DNA of 64,000 bases from Seiridium cupressi (Eukaryota > Ascomycota > Sordariomycetes > Amphisphaeriales > Sporocadaceae), in the NCBI GenBank assembly GCA_036674765.1, contig JARVKI010000069.1:184733-248732 (forward strand). Reading direction: 5' to 3'. Below, piece by piece: positions 57,760-64,000 of the stretch. Each line of letters starts with the position of its first letter. Positions within the stretch are counted from its first letter, which is position 1. The position numbers and the translations under genes are program-made. The notes beneath the pieces are model-generated. The model was not told the DNA's origin. It made no database searches and saw only the letters and a list, made by a program, of their open reading frames with translations.

Positions 57760-58509
57760 GGATAGGTGTCCTGCCGCCACGTTCTTTGAGCCAAAACGAA
57801 TGAACTAGACTTGGAATCACAAGCTGCTTACTATAAATATCTATCTCGAACTGGTCTAGCCGGCTTGATTATCCTCGGCACGAATGCTGAGGCATTCCTG
57901 TTGACGCGTGAGGAGCGCAAGACTCTGATCGCGACAGCCCGCCAGGCGATCGGCCCTGACTTCCCTATAATGGCGTGTTGTGGAGCGCATACCAAAAAGG
58001 TCCTCGAGCTCATTTCTGATGCGAAAGATGCCGGGGCCAACTCGGTATTAGTGCTGCCGCCGGGCTATTTTGGTAAGGCCACAACACCAGAAGTGATCGA
58101 GAGGTTCTCCGCCGATGTATCCAAGGGCAGCAAACTTCCCATCGTCATCTACAACTTCCCAGAGTTTACAACGGCGTGGATCTTCCTTCGGCCAAAATTA
58201 CCAAGCTGTCCAATAAGCACGAGAACATTGTCGGAACGAAGCTTACCTACGGGTCTATGGCCAAGATCACCTAGGAAGCCTTGGAGTTGCACTGAAAGGC
58301 CACCTTAACGGAGCAGCAAACCAAAGTAGGTGTTGGCGCTACTAAATACGTAGCAGCAATAAGAAGTGCAACGTCGGCTGGCACTCAGGAACCGGTTACT
58401 AAATTGCAGCCGAGCGTATGTTGCTCCATCGGAGGCAGTGAAGGAGGCCATACGACGAGGCACCGACGAGGTCGCAAAAATTGAGGCCAGTTTACCTCTC
58501 CGAGCATGA
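57760..58509 (+). pseudogene. DapA-family (dihydrodipicolinate synthase-like) aldolase pseudogene
   Basis: Successive segments in shifting frames rebuild a DapA-type TIM barrel. TFFEPK near 57.78 kb is followed, with a shift, by ELDLESQAAYYKYLSRTGLA and LIILGTNAEAFLLTREERK. Then come ACCGAHTKKVLEL and LPPGYFGKATTPEVIERF. After IVIYNFP one base is missing and VYNGVDLPSAKITKLSNKHE continues in the next frame to KLTYGSMAKIT, then a stop. The conserved tail (KATLTEQQTKVGVGATKY ... AVKEAIRRGTDEVAKIEASL) follows immediately, so ~80 or more residues between them are deleted. Intact relatives include 4-hydroxy-2-oxoglutarate aldolase and pyrroline-4-hydroxy-2-carboxylate deaminase; which one this was cannot be told. 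Confidence 0.75.
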
Positions 58510-58829
58510 TCCAAAGCTGTCTTTAATGTACATGAAGGAGGAATGTTTTTAACGAACAGTACATGAATTTGTTGTCGTCTCAAAATAAACGCATCATTCG
58601 GGAATGACTATTGTGACGATAATCACCATACTTGATGAGTTTAACTGAGCGTATAATTAGCGCAAGTTCTCGTATCGAGAAGCGGATACACTTATAGGAC
58701 TTATAATACGGCTACCTAACTACTGATAATTAACTATCCATCATAAAAGCTGGTCTCGGTGCTAGCGTGTAGAAATAGAAAGCCGTGTAGAGACTCCAGA
58801 CATTTCTTTGTATCATTGCATAAATTTAT
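58510..58829. other. Intergenic between converging genes
   Basis: About 320 bases holding the 3' flank of the aldolase relic and of the reductase gene. Nothing recognised. Confidence 0.45.
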
Positions 58830-59770
58830 TCAATGTCTAGTATCGTTGACATGGGAGTCTTTGCCCATCACCCGTGCAATTGTGACAGCTTCACGCAAAC
58901 CTCGACTTAAACCACCACGAACCCCAGTCTCTTCCAGTACCATAAGTCCGCCAATTGTGCATCCTTCAGGGGAAGTACCCTGATACCTTAGGACGCCTGG
59001 GTGCATTCCGCTCTGCAGAAGTGTGGCAGTTCCTAGCATCGACTGCACAATTATGGCAGTCGCATCGTGTCTTGGTACACCTACCGCAACCGCCGAATCT
59101 ATCAATGCATCAACAATCACAACAAAGAATGCTGGAGTAGACCCCCCAACTGCCGTAAATGTGTCCATCGTGTTAGGAGACAAGTGTACTGTCTTGCCTA
59201 TACTGCTCAAGATGGCATCCGTTGTTTCCAAATAGTGAGCAGGGAGTCCAGGATCCGGCTTTTCAATGGCAGTTATCGACTGAGAAACGGTAGCGGCAAT
59301 ATTTGGTAAAGTGCGCACAACCCAAATTCTAGATCCCTTGTCGCTCAAGTTCTCGGCGAGCACAGTTTCTATCTGCCCTCTCGTCCAGCCAGCAACGATA
59401 CTTATCAGCAACTTGCCCACGAGAGCATCTGAAAAGCCAGGCTCTCTCAGCGTCTCATCGACGTCCGCAGGATAGACTCCAAGCAGAATAAAGTCTGACG
59501 CTTTTATCGCCTTGACATTGTCACCCTTTGTGATCTCTAGTCGATTTTCCGAACTGTGGAACCGCTCAGACAGCCGCCTTTCAGAACGCTCACTGCGGAC
59601 ACAGGCGACGAATTTCTTGATTGAAACCGAAGAGCCTCCCTCACTAGACGACCTGAGAAGGCTTTCTAGGATGGCGGTTCCAAGATTGCCTATCGACACA
59701 AGTCAGGTCTCGTAGCTTTCAAAAATGTGGCGTCCGACATACCGCAGCCCACGATGCATACGGTCCACAT
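58830..59770 (-). CDS. Pyrroline-5-carboxylate reductase family protein
   Basis: Two exons on the minus strand (59743..59770 and 58830..59689) give 295 residues. The 28-nt first exon encodes MWTVCIVGC, and splicing completes the NADPH-binding GCGNLGTAILESLL. Other family marks are DFILLGVYPADVD, WVVRTLPNIAATV and FTAVGGSTPAFFVV. The C-terminal proline-binding region is HPGVLRYQGTSPEGCTIGGL ... EETGVRGGLSRGLREAV. The enzyme normally reduces P5C to proline in the cytosol. Here the gene sits 419 bp downstream of proline dehydrogenase on the same strand, so it may be a specialised paralogue in a catabolic locus. Its usual GLMALSGSGPA stretch is altered (VGGSTPA), so substrate range could differ. 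The 53-bp intron is clear (GTATGT donor). Confidence 0.9.
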
Positions 59771-60189
59771 TTTGCATCAAGTCCAACAACGGAATCTTGA
59801 AAAGAGATGGAACCGAATTGATAGGGGGTTATATCGCTCGTTACAAGTTGACGGGGAGCGACTTTGTGTAGTCGGTCTTTCACGCACTGCAGCCACGACT
59901 AGCCATGGATGAGCGAAGACACGGCAATGCCGATTGAGGGTTTATACTAGTGCTGCCCTCCAAGCCGGGCTATTTTGAATACTAGCACTAGGTAATACGT
60001 ACCTACCGGCAATGGATCCGATCCGGCTCCTGCGGATAAGCTACCTATACGTACGTATCACGGAAGTACACTGTCGAACAAGAAATGAAACGCGGGCGGT
60101 GCAGGCATATGACTTCGTTTTCTCTTATCTCATTACTCAATTACTCAGTTCATGCAGCCGGGATTATGCTGCGTAGATAATAAGTCGAG
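59771..60189. other. Intergenic, promoter of the P5C-reductase gene
   Basis: About 420 bases between two minus-strand genes. They include short direct repeats of TACGTA/CGTACGTA near 60,000-60,060. No gene is seen. Confidence 0.45.
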
Positions 60190-61595
60190 CTAGCTCGAGA
60201 ATCTCAGTCCCGACTTGACCCTCCTCCAAACCTCCGACTTCAGCGCGGTGAACTCGTCTGATGTGCGCATGACTGCGTCGCGATTCTCCACCGCTCGTCT
60301 CAAAAGATACGCCAAACATTCGCCCAAGCTGCCCCAGGTGGAGCATTTGAAAACGTCAGGGGATGTCTGGTGCTCGTCCTTCTCCGACAGGAGCGAAAAA
60401 CTCACTTCATCCGACATTCCATGGAGCTGCCCAAAGCCAACGGGAATGGTAGAGAAACCATTCCTGATGCGGTCTTGATGCAGCCTATGGGCACCAAGCA
60501 CGCTCGCCTTGTTGTGGCTGGCGAGGAAGAGGTTGACCGAAGGGAAAGGCTTGCTGCCCTGCGCCCCAAACTCGCCAATCTGCTTCTTCAGGGCGCCGGT
60601 CGCGATGCCATTGTACGCATCATCCGTCTCTTGTTTCGTGTCATGAATTAATGATCTATTATCTGAGAGTATGTATGCGCCACGGACCAGCTTCAAACCG
60701 AGTGTAAAGCGGTCTCTATTTGCGGCTTCGAGATGCTCGGCAATAACAGATGGGGTTTGCTTCAGGTATGCTTGGTATGTATTGTAGACGACAGCAGTGC
60801 CGCCACGATTAAATTTTCGCATCAGTTCCAAAGACGCTGCGGCGATTCCTTTCTGAAAATGTTGGGATTCCGCATCAATGATAACTTTAATTGAACGGGC
60901 TTTACAGGCAGCGCAAACTTCGTTGATTGCATCCACGAACTGCTCAGGCGGTGGACGGCCGGCAGCAAAAGCCTCTGTAACCCGTAGACCAGCTCCGGTC
61001 AATCTGGAACAACTTTAGCAGGTTTCCTCGGCAAAAGGGAATGCTCGTATACTCACTTTACAGCAAGATAATCGCCCTCATCGATTAGCTCTGTAGTTTC
61101 CATTGTCCCTGCCCGCCACTCTTCGATATGTGGACAGAAAGCGGGCTGAGATGAATTAGCAGTTTCCTGTGAATCCACTCCCTGCACATCCGCCGTCTTA
61201 GTCTTGTGGTCGAAGACGGTTTCCCGTGCATATGTAAGAATCACGCCCCTGAACCCGAGGTCTTTCAGTCGACGGACACATTGTCTGGTCTCCGGTCCGG
61301 TTTCTCCGGCACAGAACTGATCATAGAATGTCTTCTTCAGTATCGTGTGGACGACGGGATTCTTGTCGACATTGAACAAGAAGCCTCTACCAGGCTTTGA
61401 AAGGAATGATAATATTTTGAGCGATGGCAGCAGGAGCATACGCTTCGACGATATCCCGGCTATGAGCAGGGATCTAATCAACATGCCATTAGGTAGCGCT
61501 GCTAAAGGGAATCGACTAGCGGGGGACGGTATCGTCGCCGCCGTTATAGTCGAAGCGGCCCGCAGGGATGTTAGGAAGCGGTCAGGCTTCTTCAT
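60190..61595 (-). CDS. Proline dehydrogenase (mitochondrial FAD enzyme)
   Basis: Two exons on the minus strand (61057..61595 and 60190..61003) give 450 residues. After a Ser/Ala-rich, basic N-terminus that could target mitochondria, the barrel begins. It includes CVRRLKDLGFRGVILTYARE, KLTGAGLRVTEAF and IKVIIDAESQHFQKGIA. These are followed by NTYQAYLKQTP, LGLKLVRGAYI and PFPSVNLFLASHNKASV. The C-terminal FAD/substrate region has VGFGQLHGMSDEVSFSL. It oxidises proline to P5C, feeding electrons to the respiratory chain. A hydroxyproline-specific relative has the same layout, so the exact imino acid is open. The 53-bp intron splits an AAA lysine codon. No stop or frameshift is seen, in contrast to the three relics next door. 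Confidence 0.93.
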
Positions 61596-62394
61596 GGTTT
61601 AAGTGACTTGAGTAAAAACTGAAACGTGTTTGTATCGATTCAGTGCTGCAATCTCTCGGTGTGTATGTTTTAGAAAAGATAATAATCGTGTGGTGGCTGC
61701 CTGACAAGAATCGGCCATATAGTCGGGCTTCTTGACTCTCCGTTTGAACAGCACGATAAGTGACGGCCAGTTCATATCAGTCCCCAGCATTCGTGCGGGG
61801 GTGCTTTGCTTCGGGCTTAGGCCCTCTGGCTCCCCACGAACTGGGTGCCATGTCGAGTTCGCACACGGAATCTCAAGCCAACGATTTGTCAAGCTCTGAC
61901 ATGCAGTATACTATTGGTTTCTCCTTAGTGCTATACTCCTCATTGTAACGTAGTCAGCCGGCCAAAGAAATACCGGGAGTGGCGAAGCGGCACTTCCGTC
62001 CACCTCGATAATCAAGAGTATGCTACCAAAGCTGCGCACGACTTCACCCATTACCACCAGGCGCCTTGTTCTTAGTCTTATCGCTAGAGAACAGGTGCAT
62101 TGGTTCGGTGGACCTTCCGACTCGCCAAGGCGCGACCCCAGATATTCGTTATCAAACGACAAGAGCGGGGGTAGCGTGCACATAATGGGCTAACCCGGTC
62201 GGATCAGCCGAGTCATGTCAGGATCCTTCCATTGCCCAGCGGTGGCTTTAAATTAGTGACGAAAGCACTCAGCTAGACAACAAGTGACATGGGATGTACA
62301 AGGACTTGGCCAAGGTCAAGGGGCATACCTCGAGGCCCATGCTGTCCAAGCCAACAAAGTTTCATGACCTTCTGGTAGATATAATCTTGCAAGG
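61596..62394. other. Intergenic, promoter of the proline dehydrogenase gene
   Basis: About 800 bases with short overlapping frames on both strands and no recognised domain. The sequence keeps ordinary composition up to the tandem repeat at 62,395. Confidence 0.45.
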
Positions 62395-62472
62395 GTCGTG
62401 GACTCGACTCTAAACAGCCCGTCGTAGATTCGGCGTTAAATAGCCCGTCGTGGACTCGACGTTAAATAGCTC
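62395..62472. repeat. Three tandem copies of a 26-bp unit
   Basis: Units at 62395-62420, 62421-62446 and 62447-62472 share the pattern GTCGTRGAYTCG, then TAAAYAGCYC. They lie exactly where normal sequence gives way to the AT-rich block. Confidence 0.8.
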
Positions 62473-62796
62473 TAACCGTAGTATATAATATAGTATAATA
62501 TATATAGGTAATTATAATTTAATTTATTAGATTATAATTATTTATTATTAAGCTTAATAGGTTTAAATATAATAGTAAACCGTTAAATTAACTTTATTAT
62601 AATTTATTTAATTTTTTTTCTTTAAGTTTTATTAATTAATAATAAGTTATTAAAATTATTTATTAAAGATTAAAGAGTTTAATACCGATTAAATTAATTT
62701 TTTTATTTTTAATAAGTTTTTCGTTTCGTTTTTTAATTTTTAACGATTTTTTTTTAATAAAATACGGTTTATAATTAACGCGTTACTATTACGAAC
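62473..62796. other. RIP-like AT-rich block
   Basis: Sequence of very high A+T content with stops in all frames. CpA is almost absent and the remaining C and G are mostly in CpG. It is interpreted as a mutated repeat; the parent element is unknown. Confidence 0.75.
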
Positions 62797-62926
62797 GAAG
62801 CCCGGCCAGGAAGCACGGGCCACGACCACCAGGTGACGGGCAGGTGTCTGGCACTACCGGGCCGAAGGAATGTTTACACCAGCAACGGTGGGGACTGTTA
62901 CTTTAATTAGACGACGGAACCTCTAA
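62797..62926. other. GC-rich island inside the AT-rich block
   Basis: About 130 bases of normal to high G+C (for example CGGGCCACGACCACCAGG) sit abruptly between two RIP-like stretches. No coding frame is seen. It may be a terminal repeat or a younger insertion that escaped mutation. Confidence 0.55.
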
Positions 62927-64000
62927 TTAAAAGTGCTTAAAACCAACACTTTAAACAGATATAAGCAAATATAAGTAAATAAAATTAGTAAGGGAATAAA
63001 TGGATATATATACGATGGATATTCTTATATAAATAGTTATTACCTTAGTAATTAATTTAAATATTTATTTATTTATAAATAAAGCTTATTAAACTTTAAC
63101 GATTATATTTTTATCTTTTAAAACTTAATATTTTTATTTTATATTACGTATTTTATTAATATAAATTTAATATTAATATATTATTTTAAAGTTTATTTTA
63201 ACGATAATATATTCGTTATAATTACGTGTAAAATTAACGTTAAATTTAACGATTAATTTATTATATTTTTATAACATTAAATTAATACGGGATTTTTATA
63301 ATAAATTTTTAATATCTTTTTACGGTTTAATAAAAGATATATTTTTTTATTTTTTTAACTTTTAACGTTAAATTATAATATATTAAATGTTATTTATATC
63401 GGTTTAAATAATTTATTAATAACGGTTTTTTTCTTCTTTTTTTAATTATTATTAAAGGTTAATTATTATATTATAAGTTAAATATTATTTAAAAAGTTAA
63501 ATAAAAAAGTTTAATAATTAAAGATTTAACGGATTTTATTAAAAAGGATAATAATTTAATATAATATTTTATAATACGTTTTCGTTTATTAATTAATTTA
63601 TATATATATTAATAATTATTTTAAAAAAGACGATTTTATTAAAAAAAATCTTATTAACTTTATATATTTTTATATAAATATTTAAAATTTTTACCGTATA
63701 ATATATTAATAAAAATAAGTAAATTAATAATAAAAAAACGTTAATATTAAATAAAAGTAAAAAGGTTAAAAGTAAAAAGTTAAAAGTAAAAAGATTTAAA
63801 TAAAAAGAAAGCTTTTTTAACGTGCGTAAATTACGCTTTTATATATTTTTTTAAAAATTTTATTATTAAGAATTTTTATTTTATAAAATATCGGTTTTTA
63901 TAATAAAAGCTAATAGCATTTTTTATAACGAATATATTATCGTTAAAATAAATTTTAAAATAATATATTAATATTAAATTTATATTAATAAAATATATAA
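62927..64000. other. RIP-like AT-rich block continuing past the window
   Basis: Extreme A+T with no surviving coding motif, the same dinucleotide bias as the 47.9-53.2 kb interior, and no right boundary within the window. Confidence 0.75.

Noticed and set aside
1..64000. CRISPR arrays, bacterial operons or phage-like modules
   Set aside because: No regularly spaced repeats were seen and the gene structure is clearly eukaryotic, with spliceosomal introns.

Overview
The window looks like a piece of nuclear chromosome from a filamentous ascomycete (Pezizomycotina). Most genes carry short introns of about 45-155 bp with GTAAGT/GTATGT-type donors and CTAAC-like branch points. The conserved proteins have their clearest relatives in this group, and two blocks are driven to extreme AT content with CpA almost absent, the mark of repeat-induced point mutation (RIP). 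The genus cannot be fixed from the sequence alone. Exon structures below were assembled by hand from splice signals, reading-frame continuity and family conservation.

Positions 1-29,400 are mostly core housekeeping sequence. In order they hold a 5'-truncated RBM5/10-like splicing factor (+), a fungal seven-helix rhodopsin-domain membrane protein (+), IMP-specific 5'-nucleotidase ISN1 (-), a small secreted cysteine-rich protein (-), a large fusion of a Tle1/DUF2235-like hydrolase domain with a GTPase (-), a Nmd5/Sxm1-type importin (-), an RfeG-like conserved protein (-) and DNA polymerase eta (-).

Positions 29,400-62,400 look like an accessory compartment: gene-poor and rich in broken genes. 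It contains three small proteins sharing a C-x-H-x2-C-x2-C motif, a Pfa5-like palmitoyltransferase, an MDR reductase with a 1-nt frameshift and a cupin. A Zn2Cys6 transcription-factor pseudogene is split by a 5.8-kb LTR retrotransposon, with 148-bp LTRs and a CATCC target-site duplication. The interior of the element is saturated with RIP but its LTRs are nearly untouched. Next comes a partly decayed set of amino-acid catabolism genes: an FAD amine oxidase with an in-frame stop, an aldehyde-dehydrogenase remnant and a DapA-family aldolase pseudogene. These sit beside intact pyrroline-5-carboxylate reductase and proline dehydrogenase, suggesting a former proline or hydroxyproline utilisation locus.

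Positions 62,400-64,000 are a second RIP-mutated AT-rich block. It is introduced by a 26-bp tandem repeat, contains a short GC-rich island, and runs off the end of the window.
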